A DNA stretch of 64,000 bases from Nitrobacter sp963807355 (GCA_963807355.1 CAWEBX010000029.1:186001-250000), one strand, 5' to 3'. Shown: positions 47,834-56,787, counted from the stretch's first letter. Numbers and translations are program-made. The notes: a model not told the origin generated them from the letters alone.

Positions 47834-48556
47834 TTAGCTGCGATGAGTGCGAAGCAAAGTATCCTTGGCTGCGTTTACGCGGGCCGCCAGATACGTCGAC
47901 CCCCCCTGATCGGGATGCAGTTTCTTCATCAACCCCCGATGCGCACGACGAATCTCGTCCTCTCCCGCCCCCGGCTCCAAGCCAAGGATCTGATAGGCCT
48001 CCTCGTCCGTCATTTTGCCGCCCGGCGACGCGTGGCTCCCCCCCCCTGCCGGATCGCCATGCGCGTTTTGACGCCAGGCGGGAAACCGGCGGTCCAGATA
48101 AGTTTCAAGTAACGCGCAGCTCTCCGCATCAAAGCCGGTCATCATTGCGAGAAGCTGAGGCAGGTCGAAATCATCCAGTGAGCGGCCGGCGTCGGGTCCG
48201 TCAATGATCCGTCCGCCGAGACGACCGCTATCGTGATCCAGGACCATATCGAGGAACTGCGAGCGAACCTGGGAAGTATGTCCGGTGGTCGTATGCTGCT
48301 TTCCTGCGCCGAAAAGTCTGGCGAAAAAGGACATGCCTGACGATGACCAGCCCAAAAGTCCGACACCGAGAGCCGCCAGCGGCAGCGCAAGCGCCAATTC
48401 TCCCTTGCTGCCGATGAAAGCTGCCATCGCGAACGCTATGATGCCGCCGGCGAGCCTGATAGCTCGCGCCAGTACAGCCGGATTTGCTGCCCGCAACAAT
48501 TGAAGCAGCAAATACAGAAAAATGAAGGTGAAGAGGCCTGCTATCAGGGTCGGCAT
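47834..48556 (-). CDS. Membrane-anchored DnaJ-domain protein (Pam18/DjlA-like)
   Basis: A 240-residue protein with two or three N-terminal membrane segments (LIAGLFTFIFLYLLLQLL; LAGGIIAFAMAAFIGSKG; LALPLAALGVGLLGW), a central cytoplasmic part (SQVRSQFLDMVLDHDSGRLGGRI) and a C-terminal J domain: MTDEEAYQILGLEPGAGEDEIRRAHRGLMKKLHPDQGGSTYLAARVNAAKD with the HPD tripeptide that stimulates Hsp70. The layout is common in alphaproteobacteria and resembles mitochondrial Pam18. A TTG at 48586 is a possible but less likely start. Client unknown. Confidence 0.9.
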   Translation of the reverse strand: MPTLIAGLFTFIFLYLLLQLLRAANPAVLARAIRLAGGIIAFAMAAFIGSKGELALALPLAALGVGLLGWSSSGMSFFARLFGAGKQHTTTGHTSQVRSQFLDMVLDHDSGRLGGRIIDGPDAGRSLDDFDLPQLLAMMTGFDAESCALLETYLDRRFPAWRQNAHGDPAGGGSHASPGGKMTDEEAYQILGLEPGAGEDEIRRAHRGLMKKLHPDQGGSTYLAARVNAAKDTLLRTHRS

Positions 48557-48641
48557 GATGGATAAATAGTAGTTCGGCGCAGTCAAAGAAAGCGGTTGTA
48601 GGCAGCGGTTACAGAGGCATAGAGACGCTACGAAATCCGGG

Positions 48642-49418
48642 CTACGGAGCTAATTTCATCTGTCCCAATAGCCGGGTCGCACTTGTTACCGTCGTCGACA
48701 GCCGTTGCAAGGCTTCCCGGCCGCCTGCTGCATAAGCCGCTGCTGCACGAAGCAGTTCGCGCAACTGGCTCGCCGCACCGGGATCGAAACGACACCAGGC
48801 GCCGCCGGTCAGCCGCGCGATTTCGCGAAAGGCCTGCTCGGCAATCGCATCATGTCCTTCCTGGAACATGAACACAGGGACTTTCAATAATCCCAATTCC
48901 CCAGCCTTCGCACAAAGATCGTCGACCGGTTCTTCCATCGCGTCGCCGACAAAGACAACGGCCTTGATACCGGAAGCGACCGCTTCGCTGCGGGCGTGCG
49001 AGAGAACTTTGCCGATCTGGCTGTTGCCGCCGCGGCAATCGATGGTGCTCATCAACCTTGCGAGCTTTGCACTGTCGGATATCCAGCCGCTCGAGCGACA
49101 TTCGTTGAGCCCGCGATAGTAGACAAGGCGAATGTCGAGGCTACCGATGCCGACCGCTTCGCGAAACATGTCGGCCTGAAGGGCGCAGGCCATGTCCCAC
49201 GTCGGCTGCCGGCTCATGGTAGCGTCGAGCGCGAACATCAGCCTGCCATGGCCGCCTGCCGAATGAGGTGACATCGAGCGCGCCTTGGCGACGAATGCGG
49301 CGATATCGGACGACGACGAGGATTTTACGTCAGGCAGCGGAGCACTTCTGTCGGACAGCTGGCTCCGGCAGGTCGACGGGTTCGGGGGACGTTTCAGCGA
49401 CTCCGGATCGTAGGACAT
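48642..49418 (-). CDS. vWA-domain hypothetical protein
   Basis: Cytoplasmic protein of 258 residues with no signal or membrane segment. After a ~60-residue low-complexity region comes a vWA-like domain: RLMFALDATMSRQPTWDMAC holds a MIDAS-type DATMS motif, VVFVGDAMEEPVDDLCAKAGELG is the later metal-loop strand. It lies upstream of the DnaJ-like gene on the same strand with an 85-base gap, so the two may be cotranscribed. Stand-alone vWA proteins often work with AAA ATPases, none of which is adjacent. Function not assigned. Start: ATG 49418. Confidence 0.8.
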   Translation of the reverse strand: MSYDPESLKRPPNPSTCRSQLSDRSAPLPDVKSSSSSDIAAFVAKARSMSPHSAGGHGRLMFALDATMSRQPTWDMACALQADMFREAVGIGSLDIRLVYYRGLNECRSSGWISDSAKLARLMSTIDCRGGNSQIGKVLSHARSEAVASGIKAVVFVGDAMEEPVDDLCAKAGELGLLKVPVFMFQEGHDAIAEQAFREIARLTGGAWCRFDPGAASQLRELLRAAAAYAAGGREALQRLSTTVTSATRLLGQMKLAP

Positions 49419-49795
49419 AGAGACTCGCAAGGATTAAAGGCACTATGTGGCGCAAACCGCTGACAATTCAAGCGATGCGCATCTGCTGGAGAGCCGGCTG
49501 CCCGATCAAACCAAGCCCACGTCCGGTTCTTTCCCGCCGGTCAACCGTGAGTGGGAATCGAGCAGTTCAGCTGCCAGAACTCTTCCGCTTTTGTCGAGGA
49601 TTTATGTCATATGGACATGACATATAAGGCTAAAAGCCGTGCCGCCAATCGCGGATTATACCTTGCATCGCCCACCGTCGCCGCCAAATCGCTCGAAATC
49701 CGGGTGCGTCTGAATGGCGATGCAGGATCGAGCCTGATAAGGTTCGCTTTTCGCCGCAGCTCAAGCCGCGCCCTAAGATCTATCACCGAACAGCA
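49419..49795. other. Intergenic region upstream of panC with an inverted repeat
   Basis: No gene recognised in 377 bases. TATGTCA (49603-49609) and TGACATA (49618-49624) form a perfect 7-base inverted repeat with an 8-base spacer, about 170 bases before panC, which could be an operator. The region must also hold the promoter of the divergent vWA gene. Confidence 0.4.
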
Positions 49796-50647
49796 ATGCC
49801 AACCGCTCCCACCGTTGTCCGCACGCTTCCCTCGCTGCGCCGCGCCCTGGAGCGCCTGCGGGCTCGGCGAGCAACCATTGCCTTGGTGCCGACCATGGGC
49901 GCGCTTCACGAAGGGCATCTGGCGCTGGTGCGTCAGGCAAAGCGGCGCGCGTCAAAGGTTGTCGTTTCGATTTTCGTCAACCCGACCCAGTTCGCGCCGC
50001 ATGAAGATTTCGGATCGTACCCGCGAACCTGGAAGGCCGACATGGCTAAACTCGCCGAGGCAAAGGTCGACCTGGTATGGCATCCGGACGTCAGCACCAT
50101 GTACCCGCAAGGCTTCGCGACCCGGATATGGACTGAAGGACCAGCCATGGCGGGTCTTGAAGATCGTTTCCGACCGCATTTTTTCGGTGGCGTCACCACT
50201 GTGGTCGGTAAGCTGTTCACTCAATGCCGGCCGGATCTCGCCCTGTTTGGTCAGAAGGACTATCAGCAACTCAAGGTCGTGACGCGAATGGCGGCTGATC
50301 TCAATCTTGGCGTGAAAATCATTGGAGTTCCGATCGTGCGCGAACGAGACGGACTCGCGATGTCGTCACGTAACGTCTACCTGTCGATCGAGCAGCGCGC
50401 TGTCGCACCGACGCTCTATCGCGTCATGAAGGATGCGGCTGAGCGGTTACGAAAGGGCAATAGTCTTGAAGCCGTCACGGCCGATGGGGCAAGAACGATC
50501 GAGGACGCGGGCTTCTCGCTCGATTATTTCGAAGCCCGCCACGCCGAAACGCTGTCACCCGTTCGTTCGATAAAGGATGGTCCGGTCAGGTTCCTGGTCG
50601 CGGCGAAAATCGGGGCCACCCGTTTGATCGACAACATCGGCGTTTAG
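49796..50647 (+). CDS. panC: Pantothenate synthetase PanC
   Basis: Joins pantoate and beta-alanine with ATP; 283 residues. PTMGALHEGHLALVRQA contains the nucleotidyltransferase HxGH-like HEGH; GQKDYQQL and VRERDGLAMSSRNVYLS are the other active-site motifs. The ATG at 49796 matches the family, although a PanC-like frame in other phases overlaps by chance. Convergent with the DUF1489 gene. panB is not in the window. Confidence 0.96.
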   Translation: MPTAPTVVRTLPSLRRALERLRARRATIALVPTMGALHEGHLALVRQAKRRASKVVVSIFVNPTQFAPHEDFGSYPRTWKADMAKLAEAKVDLVWHPDVSTMYPQGFATRIWTEGPAMAGLEDRFRPHFFGGVTTVVGKLFTQCRPDLALFGQKDYQQLKVVTRMAADLNLGVKIIGVPIVRERDGLAMSSRNVYLSIEQRAVAPTLYRVMKDAAERLRKGNSLEAVTADGARTIEDAGFSLDYFEARHAETLSPVRSIKDGPVRFLVAAKIGATRLIDNIGV

Positions 50648-50669
50648 TTCACCGCCCGCTTGTTCCAGC

Positions 50670-51107
50670 TTACAGCAACCCCAGATCGCGCAATTCGCGG
50701 CGCAGGGGCTCGGGCATCGCCGCGACGCTCGCGGCGTTGCTGCCGAGGTCGGGAGGGGCATCCGCAACGGATAGATAACGCCACCCCTGAAACGGGCGCA
50801 TCGGGCGCGGCCTGACGGCAACTACCTTCGGCTGCATGATCAATCGGCATCGACCGACGCCGTCCCCGTCGCGGAACGGCTCGATGCCGATCAGCTTCTC
50901 CCGGGCCGCGATTTCACCTTTGATGACCCAATAAAGCGAGCCGCCCGCGAGCAATTCCTCGCCGCGTTTCGGTGTCATCCGGGTGATGTGGACATGATGG
51001 CGCGGCAACCCGTTCCGGGTCGCCTGCTTCATGCGCTCCGCTATCCAGCCCTTGAGTTCCTTTACGGATTCGCAGCCTACGGCGAGTTTGACCAAGTTGA
51101 GGTGCAT
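50670..51107 (-). CDS. DUF1489 family protein
   Basis: A 145-residue cytoplasmic protein matching DUF1489: it begins MHLNLVKLAVGCESVKELKGWIAER and contains HHVHITRMTPKRGEELLAGGSLYWVIKGEIAAREKLI and GWRYL. The family is widespread and nearly confined to alphaproteobacteria, and no function is known. It ends 22 bases from panC, convergent. Confidence 0.9.
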   Translation of the reverse strand: MHLNLVKLAVGCESVKELKGWIAERMKQATRNGLPRHHVHITRMTPKRGEELLAGGSLYWVIKGEIAAREKLIGIEPFRDGDGVGRCRLIMQPKVVAVRPRPMRPFQGWRYLSVADAPPDLGSNAASVAAMPEPLRRELRDLGLL

Positions 51108-51134
51108 GTCAGCGATAGTTGTTGGAATGGAGCG

Positions 51135-52085
51135 TCAGTTCTGCGCTGACGGTGCTGCAGGAGGCGTAAGGCTGACGGGCGGCGGCGCGTGCGGCTTCGG
51201 TGCGGGCGGCTTCTTCGCGGCCGGATGCGGTTGACGCGGCTTCGGAGCTGCCTGCGCGGCCGCCGAAGACAAAGCTGGCGGGGCCGCCGCCGTACCCGTC
51301 GCCGGCTCGGGCGTCATGATGTTGATCGGTGGAATAGATGCGGCGGTCGGATAGTCGATGGTGGTTGGATTGCCAGTCGGCTCCGATGCGAGCGCCGGCG
51401 GCACAGGCTTATCGGGTTCGGCGGCCTGCGTCGCTGTCGCTGGCGCGTTCCAGGACGATGCGTGACGCATCACCATTTTTTCGTAGAGCTGCTCCTCCAT
51501 GTTCGCTGCAATCCGACTGTGATCAGTCAGCGATTGGAAAGCCGGACATTCTGACGGCTGGCAATGATCGCGCGCAACCAACACATGGGCGACCAGACCA
51601 TAACGGTCACGTTCGATCGCTCGCCGCAGTGCCTCCAACTCCGGCGACATGGCGTTATTGGCGGCAGCGACGTCGCCGAACGACCTTAGTCGGCTGATTT
51701 CCGAAGCAACATAGGAAACGGCGGCGGCTGCCGTATCGGGCATCCCGAACAGCGCCTTCTCGCAAGCGCTCTCAATTAGTTCGCCAGCCAGCCCGTCGAT
51801 GCAGAACAGCGCAGGCATCGCAACGTTCATTGGTGCGCCGCGGTTCTTCGAATCCAAAATCCGACCGCCGTCCGACTCGAAGCCGCGGAGCGTAACAGCC
51901 GCCGTAACTCCGATCGCGAGCAACGTGATGATGGCCAAAACACCGTTGGCAACCGACTTCTCGGCACGAATGAGCGTCAGGAATAAAATGAACGCGAAGA
52001 AAACTGCCCCAGCAAGCGTCAGCCACATGGGGAATGCTGGCGAACGCCAGAATTGATCGAGTGATGTCACCCAAGCCCAGTTCAT
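51135..52085 (-). CDS. Hypothetical membrane protein with Pro/Ala-rich tail
   Basis: A 316-residue protein with two N-terminal membrane helices (FPMWLTLAGAVFFAFILFLTLI and GVLAIITLLAIGVTAAVTLRGF), a periplasmic domain with four cysteines (LFCIDGLAGELIESACEKALFG; RDHCQPSECPAF) and a low-complexity C-terminal third rich in Pro, Ala and Thr. No catalytic motif is visible. It lies 28 bases after the DUF1489 start, upstream on the same strand. Conserved in related genomes as far as I recall, but of unknown role. Confidence 0.78.
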   Translation of the reverse strand: MNWAWVTSLDQFWRSPAFPMWLTLAGAVFFAFILFLTLIRAEKSVANGVLAIITLLAIGVTAAVTLRGFESDGGRILDSKNRGAPMNVAMPALFCIDGLAGELIESACEKALFGMPDTAAAAVSYVASEISRLRSFGDVAAANNAMSPELEALRRAIERDRYGLVAHVLVARDHCQPSECPAFQSLTDHSRIAANMEEQLYEKMVMRHASSWNAPATATQAAEPDKPVPPALASEPTGNPTTIDYPTAASIPPINIMTPEPATGTAAAPPALSSAAAQAAPKPRQPHPAAKKPPAPKPHAPPPVSLTPPAAPSAQN

Positions 52086-52242
52086 GCTCGATGTCCCTCA
52101 TGCCGAACCGTGAGCCAGCATAAACAATCGGCGAATGCCAATGAAGCCCGGCTATTCAATGATCCGGGAATACGGCAAAATCAGTCCAAACCAGTGCGTT
52201 ACGAAGAGTTCTGGGCAAAATAGCTCGATCGTGCCGCTGATC

Positions 52243-52446
52243 CTAGCAAGCGGCGAGCTGACTTTCCTTTGCGACGCGTTCGAAAGCCTCGGCCGAATTC
52301 TTGATCCGATACTGAAAGTCGTCGCCATCAGTGGGAAGCTGCCGGATCACCTCGTAAGTGCCGCTCGCAGCCGGGCGCGCCACGTTGCTCGCGGTGAAAA
52401 GGACCGTTTCTCCAACGATAAATTTATGCTTCAACGCCTTCTCCAT
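52243..52446 (-). CDS. Small hypothetical protein (67 residues)
   Basis: Starts at ATG 52446 with GGGG upstream (the frame extends to a TTG at 52455). MEKALKHKFIVGETVLFTASNVARPAASGTYEVIRQLP, then DGDDFQYRIKNSAEAFERVAKESQLAAC: a compact, beta-rich, SH3-like sequence pattern similar to small conserved proteins of rhizobia. No function known. Confidence 0.7.
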   Translation of the reverse strand: MEKALKHKFIVGETVLFTASNVARPAASGTYEVIRQLPTDGDDFQYRIKNSAEAFERVAKESQLAAC

Positions 52447-52698
52447 CGACCCCAATACCGGTTTTCGCGCTACAGCGCGTGCGGCCGGTCAGGCTTTTAG
52501 GCTGCTATAACATGCCGCCGAGGCGTTTGGCGAGTCATAACGACACGATGAAATTGCCAATTTCGCAGGTTTTCCAGTAACGTAAACGCATGCGGTTGTT
52601 GTCGGAGGGAGTCCGCGAGTCAGGGTTGTAGACGCTGTCTGCAGCACGGTAACCGTTGGCTGGCCGGCGGTTGCGCCTAACGGCAAGCGGACGTTAGC

Positions 52699-53355
52699 TC
52701 AATCGATTTCGAATTTCTCGATCACCAAGGTTTCCGCGAGACCCTCCTCGGTCCACTGGCGAAAGGCAGGCAGCGCCATCATCGCATCCATGTACTCCTG
52801 CACCGGGGACGTCACTTCGATCGCGTAGGTCTGGAAACGATGGATCACCGGCGCATACATGGCATCCGCCGCGGTGAAGGATCCGAACAGGAACGGCCCC
52901 TCTCCCGCGGATCGCCGACGGCAATCGGTCCACAGTTCCTGGATGCGAGCGATGTCGGCACGCGCATTGTTGGAAAGCGCCTTAGCGCCGATCCGCCGAT
53001 GCAAGTTCATCCCGCATTCGCTGCGTAGCGCCGAAAAACCGGAATGCATTTCCGCCGAGATCGACCGTGCGCGTGCGCGGCTGGCGGGGTTTGCCGGCCA
53101 CAAACCTGCCTTCGGAAACCGTTCGGCGGCATACTCGATGATCGCGAGCGAATCCCAAACGGTCACGTCGCCATCGATCAGCGCCGGGACTTTGCCGGCG
53201 GGCGTTATATCGAGGATGCGCTGTTTGTCTGCCAGGCTGGCATAGAGGGGAATGAACCTTTCTTCGAAGGCGATGCCGCCGACCCTGAGCGCCAGCCAAG
53301 GCCGCATCGACCACGACGAATAATTCTTATTTCCGATCACGAGCGTCATCGTCAT
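52699..53355 (-). CDS. Glutathione S-transferase family protein
   Basis: A 218-residue cytoplasmic protein with a thioredoxin-like N domain (TLVIGNKNYSSWSMRPWLALR, where a Ser near residue 12 is the likely glutathione activator, and GKVPALIDGDVTVWDSLAIIEY for glutathione binding) and an all-helical C domain. ATG 53355 has AGGAG eight bases upstream; a GTG at 53364 is possible. Substrate unknown. Confidence 0.9.
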   Translation of the reverse strand: MTMTLVIGNKNYSSWSMRPWLALRVGGIAFEERFIPLYASLADKQRILDITPAGKVPALIDGDVTVWDSLAIIEYAAERFPKAGLWPANPASRARARSISAEMHSGFSALRSECGMNLHRRIGAKALSNNARADIARIQELWTDCRRRSAGEGPFLFGSFTAADAMYAPVIHRFQTYAIEVTSPVQEYMDAMMALPAFRQWTEEGLAETLVIEKFEID

Positions 53356-53424
53356 GAATTTCACTCCTGCACCACCGCAAGTTGCGCGCCGGCGACCAAC
53401 GCCACAGGCGCCGACCGTCTTTCG

Positions 53425-54201
53425 TTAGCTGCCCGAGAAATCGCGCGGCGTGAAGCTGAGATCGAGGACCTTCCACTGGTCGTATTTGTCTGGTGGCAGC
53501 ATCGCGTAAGGCTGACACGCCATCAGTGCTTTAATCGCCCCTTTCATCAAGGCGGGTCCCTTTGCCGACGCGCTGGCTTCGATCAAGGCAGGCGGCGCGG
53601 CGATTGTCCCATCGATGGTGAACGGCACGCGCAGCACGATGCGAATATTGTCGCTGGGTGAGAGGGACGCGGGCATCTTCGAACAGGTCTTGAGGTGACG
53701 CCGGAATTGCGCGGTGTCCATCGCCGAAATATCCGCCTTGATGGCTTCCGCGGCGGCGCTATCGTCGTCAATACGACCCGGCGGTAGACCAAGCAGAACC
53801 CCATATCTCACGCTGATATCTGGTTCGGGCGCATTGTAAGACGGCGGCGCGGCATTCGGCTGCGGCGAAGGCTCAAGCGCCGCCTGTTGCGAAGCGGGTG
53901 GCATGGAAGCGCTCGAAGGAGGAACCGGTGACGATTGCGCCGGATCCTTGGCAGCCTTCGTATCTATCTGCGGCTTATTGTCTAGGCTATCCAACCTATC
54001 AGGCGGGAAGGTTTGCGACGGTTTCGGAAGATCCTCCTTTGCAGGGAAATGAATCTCCTTCGACGAAACGATATCGACCGTAATCAACTGCTGCGGGACA
54101 TTGTCGAATGGGCGCGCCTCGGCCAAAAAGAAGCTGGCTGCCAAAGCCAAGTGAGCGGCAATCGACGCAACGGTGGAGCCTATGAACACCTGCGATTCCA
54201 T
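53425..54201 (-). CDS. TonB/TolA-like hypothetical protein
   Basis: A 258-residue protein with an N-terminal membrane anchor (GSTVASIAAHLALAASFFLA), a Pro-rich linker of ~100 residues and a globular C-terminal domain of ~110 residues containing two cysteines (FRRHLKTCSKMPASLSPSDNIRIVLRVPFTIDG; MACQPYAMLPPDKYDQWKVLDLSFTP). That arrangement resembles TolA/TonB energy-transducing proteins of alphaproteobacteria, but no exbB/exbD or tol genes are near. It is divergent from the DUF3253 gene. Function inferred only by architecture. Confidence 0.75.
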   Translation of the reverse strand: MESQVFIGSTVASIAAHLALAASFFLAEARPFDNVPQQLITVDIVSSKEIHFPAKEDLPKPSQTFPPDRLDSLDNKPQIDTKAAKDPAQSSPVPPSSASMPPASQQAALEPSPQPNAAPPSYNAPEPDISVRYGVLLGLPPGRIDDDSAAAEAIKADISAMDTAQFRRHLKTCSKMPASLSPSDNIRIVLRVPFTIDGTIAAPPALIEASASAKGPALMKGAIKALMACQPYAMLPPDKYDQWKVLDLSFTPRDFSGS

Positions 54202-54336
54202 CGTTCTGCCAGCCGCGCTACCCGGGCCGCCATTATAACAACCGATCTTGGTTCCGTGTGTAGCGATTTTGAGTTGAGGCCCCTACTGGACGACCGCTCT
54301 TGCAGAGCGTCCGTCATTGCGACATGGCATTGATCC

Positions 54337-54606
54337 ATGACTACGCAAGATTCGCATTTGACGCTCTCCCTCGAAGAAGACATTCTGATGGTTCTGACGC
54401 GCGACGTCACCAGAACGCTGAGCGCGCCGGAACTTGCACAAGCCATCGCCACTGAATCCGACTGGCACAGTTTGCTGATGCCGATCCGGCGCGCGGCTGT
54501 GGCGCTGGCTCAATCCGGACGCCTCGTGATCTACCGCAAAGGTAAGCCGGTCGATCCCCTGGACTTCCGCGGCGTGTACCGGGTGGGCTTGCCGCGCCAG
54601 GATTGA
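54337..54606 (+). CDS. DUF3253 family protein
   Basis: An 89-residue protein with a winged-helix-like pattern: DILMVLTRDVTRTLSAPELAQAIATESDWHSLLMPIRRAAVALAQSGRLVIYRKGKPVDPLDFRG, trimmed here to note the closing 'KGKPVDP..FRG' which is typical of DUF3253. Function unknown; the fold suggests nucleic acid or protein binding. It converges on the ElyC-like gene with eight bases between stops. Confidence 0.8.
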   Translation: MTTQDSHLTLSLEEDILMVLTRDVTRTLSAPELAQAIATESDWHSLLMPIRRAAVALAQSGRLVIYRKGKPVDPLDFRGVYRVGLPRQD

Positions 54607-54614
54607 GCGGCTGT

Positions 54615-55418
54615 CTATTGTCGCCGCGGTCCCGGAAACAACGCGTCGCTGCGGCCCGCCAGCCAATAGGCAACCAGACCAACCCATTCGTGGACGGCGG
54701 CATCGGCGCACGCGAGACCCCCGCTCAGCCTGTCGAATGGCATCGAGGCATCGATCCAGCCCCGCGTGCGCCAGTCGACGGGATAGGGTTCGACGTCGAA
54801 GCCCGCCTTGCGGAATACGCCGACAGATCGCGGCATGTGATACGCCGACGTTACCAGTAACCAGCGTTCGCCGGGTTTTGGTGAAACCAGCTTGCGGGTG
54901 AACCGCGCGTTCTCATCGGTCGTGCGGGAGCTGATTTCCAGCACGATACGCTCGGGTGATATTCCGAATGTCTCCAGCAGCCGCCTGGCGATCGGCGCCT
55001 CGGCAACGGAGTCCGCGATCAGATTCCCAGTTCCGCTACTGTAAACGATACGTGCCTTGGCAAATCGCCGCGCCAATTCGAGCGCTGCGATCACCCGCTC
55101 CGCTGAACCATTGGTTTCGACGGCGCCGCGGGCAGCCGATATCTCGGCATCGATGGCACCACCGAGGACGATGATGCCGTCCGGATCGCGTCCGTCGTAC
55201 TGCCATGCCGGAAAACGATCCGACAATGTTAGCAGCAGCACATTCCCGGCCGGTGAATATCCGAACACCAGCAGCGAAACGATGCCAACCATCAGCAGGC
55301 CGGTACCCGCGCGCCGCCACCTCATGAGCAGCAGACAAAGACCAACGCCACTGACGATCGCAATCGCGTTCGAGGGCAGCGTGATAAATCCGATGATTTT
55401 GGAGAGCAGGAAAAACAT
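54615..55418 (-). CDS. YdcF/ElyC-like DUF218 membrane protein
   Basis: A 267-residue protein with two N-terminal membrane helices and a DUF218 domain: DGIIVLGGAIDAEISAARG, then ERVIAALELARRFAKARIVYSSGTGN and WLLVTSAYHMPRSVGVFRKAG. E. coli ElyC of this family affects envelope polysaccharide and peptidoglycan synthesis at low temperature through the lipid carrier; a similar role is inferred. Start at ATG 55418 fits the family. Confidence 0.9.
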   Translation of the reverse strand: MFFLLSKIIGFITLPSNAIAIVSGVGLCLLLMRWRRAGTGLLMVGIVSLLVFGYSPAGNVLLLTLSDRFPAWQYDGRDPDGIIVLGGAIDAEISAARGAVETNGSAERVIAALELARRFAKARIVYSSGTGNLIADSVAEAPIARRLLETFGISPERIVLEISSRTTDENARFTRKLVSPKPGERWLLVTSAYHMPRSVGVFRKAGFDVEPYPVDWRTRGWIDASMPFDRLSGGLACADAAVHEWVGLVAYWLAGRSDALFPGPRRQ

Positions 55419-55505
55419 GCAATCAGCCGGTAAGTAGGGGGACGTCCTGCATGCGCGAGCGGCAGAACGAAATCAACAACTACGGTTCATCTCACGCTGT
55501 GCGAG

Positions 55506-56325
55506 CTAGTCCCAATTCGGAGCAAATCCGAAATCGGTGAGACGTCCATTGGCGGTGCTCATCGCCGAGATCCGCGCCATCTCGTCATCGGTCAGAGCGA
55601 AGTCGAAAATCTCGATGTTCTCCGACAGCCGTTCAATTCGTGATGTCCGTGGAATCGCCGCCACGTTCTGCTGAACGAGCCAGCGCAAGCAAACCTGCGC
55701 TGCGGTCTTGCCGTAGGCGGCCCCGATCCGCGCCAGCGTTTCATCGTTCTTGATGCGGCCCTTGGCGACGGGACTGTAGGCAACCAGTGCCATGTCGTGG
55801 CGCCGGCATGCTTCCAGAACCTTGGCCTGATCGAGATACGGATGATACTCGACCTGATCGCAAACCAGAGGTTCCGGACAGAGCGGGATCGCCTGCTCGA
55901 TCAATGCGACGGTGAAGTTCGACACGCCGATGTGACGCGCCATGCCGAGCCGCCTGACGTTGGCAAGAGCGCTCAAAGTCTCTGACAGCGGAATTCGCGG
56001 ATTGGGCCAGTGCAACAACACCAGATCGATCTGCGCGAGGCGCAGTTGCTTGAGGCTTTCCTTGACGGACCGCTCCAAATCATTTGGCGCGAAGTGCGTA
56101 GTCCAGACCTTGGTCGTCACAAAAACATCGTTATCGATCGACACCGGACGCGCGCAGGCCTTCGCCGACTTCGCGCTCGTTCTCATACATCTGCGCTGTG
56201 TCGATATGGCGGTAACCGAACCTGAGCGCCTGCTCCACGAGACGCGCGCAGGTCCGGCCGCGAAGCTCCCATGTGCCCAATCCGATTGCCGGAATGCGCG
56301 CACCATTGGCTTCAATGAACTGCAT
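55506..56325 (-). CDS. Aldo/keto reductase, frame broken
   Basis: NADPH-dependent carbonyl reductase. The first 60 residues (MQFIEANGARIPAIGLGTWELRG; YRHIDTAQMYENEREVGEGLR with the catalytic Asp and Tyr) end at a stop after ASGVDR, and the rest continues in another frame (NDVFVTTKVW with the Lys, LVLLHWPNP with the His, VEYHPYLDQAKV, and the C-terminal NADPH site IPRTSRIERLSEN). One extra base near 56135-56145, where the minus strand reads GATCGATAACGAT, explains it. Repaired length is 272 residues. GGAGGGG precedes ATG 56325. Confidence 0.9.
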
Positions 56326-56416
56326 CGCACCCCTCCGGTCATTGAGCCGAAAGCAAGCCAAACCTTATGCCGTTGGTGACAACGCTGCCAATCAGTCCGA
56401 CGGCGCCTGGGCGCGT

Positions 56417-56764
56417 TCAGTCGGCATGACCATCGAGGGCGGCGAATACGATTTCCGGCGCATGCGCGACGACTGCAAGAAGTGCGCGTGCGGGTCCGCG
56501 CGGCATCCGCTTGCCCTGCTCCCAGTTCCGGATGGTTTCAACCGGAACGCCCAGTCGCGCCGCGAATTCGACCTGTGTCAAACGCGCCCGTCGACGCAGG
56601 CTTCTGACCTCTGGCTCCGTAGCCGGGGATGCCGCGGCTGGCGCAGACCTTGCAACGCGGTTCGGAGCGGCACTCGCGACCGGCGTGGACGGCGCAAGCG
56701 GAAACTCTTTCCCATCGCGGATTTCCACGATCCGGCCGTCCGCTTTCAAACGCAAGCGCTGCAT
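56417..56764 (-). CDS. XRE-family HTH regulator / antitoxin-like protein
   Basis: A 115-residue protein with a basic N-terminal ~25 residues (MQRLRLKADGRIVEIRDGKEF), an Ala/Pro linker and a C-terminal helix-turn-helix (residues 52-105: EVRSLRRRARLTQVEFAARLG and VPVETIRNWEQGKRMPRGPARALL). This HTH type is found in NadS/HigA-like antitoxins and in orphan regulators. No toxin gene is adjacent. ATG 56764 is chosen because GGAGG lies six bases upstream; the ATG at 56770 touches it. The 19-bp palindrome over the ribosome binding site suggests autoregulation. Confidence 0.82.
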   Translation of the reverse strand: MQRLRLKADGRIVEIRDGKEFPLAPSTPVASAAPNRVARSAPAAASPATEPEVRSLRRRARLTQVEFAARLGVPVETIRNWEQGKRMPRGPARALLAVVAHAPEIVFAALDGHAD

Positions 56765-56768
56765 TATC

Positions 56769-56787
56769 ATCCTCCGATTCGGAGGAT
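56769..56787. promoter_or_regulatory. 19-bp perfect palindrome over the XRE gene's ribosome binding site
   Basis: ATCCTCCGATTCGGAGGAT (9-1-9 symmetry) covers the GGAGG of the XRE gene on the minus strand. It is an ideal dimeric operator for the encoded repressor and would also fold in the RNA to hide the ribosome binding site. Its centre is GATTC, a CcrM methylation site. Confidence 0.6.

Noticed and set aside
49551..50282. A 243-codon plus-strand frame overlapping panC
   Set aside because: Wrong frame over a certain PanC gene; the part before panC has no recognisable content.
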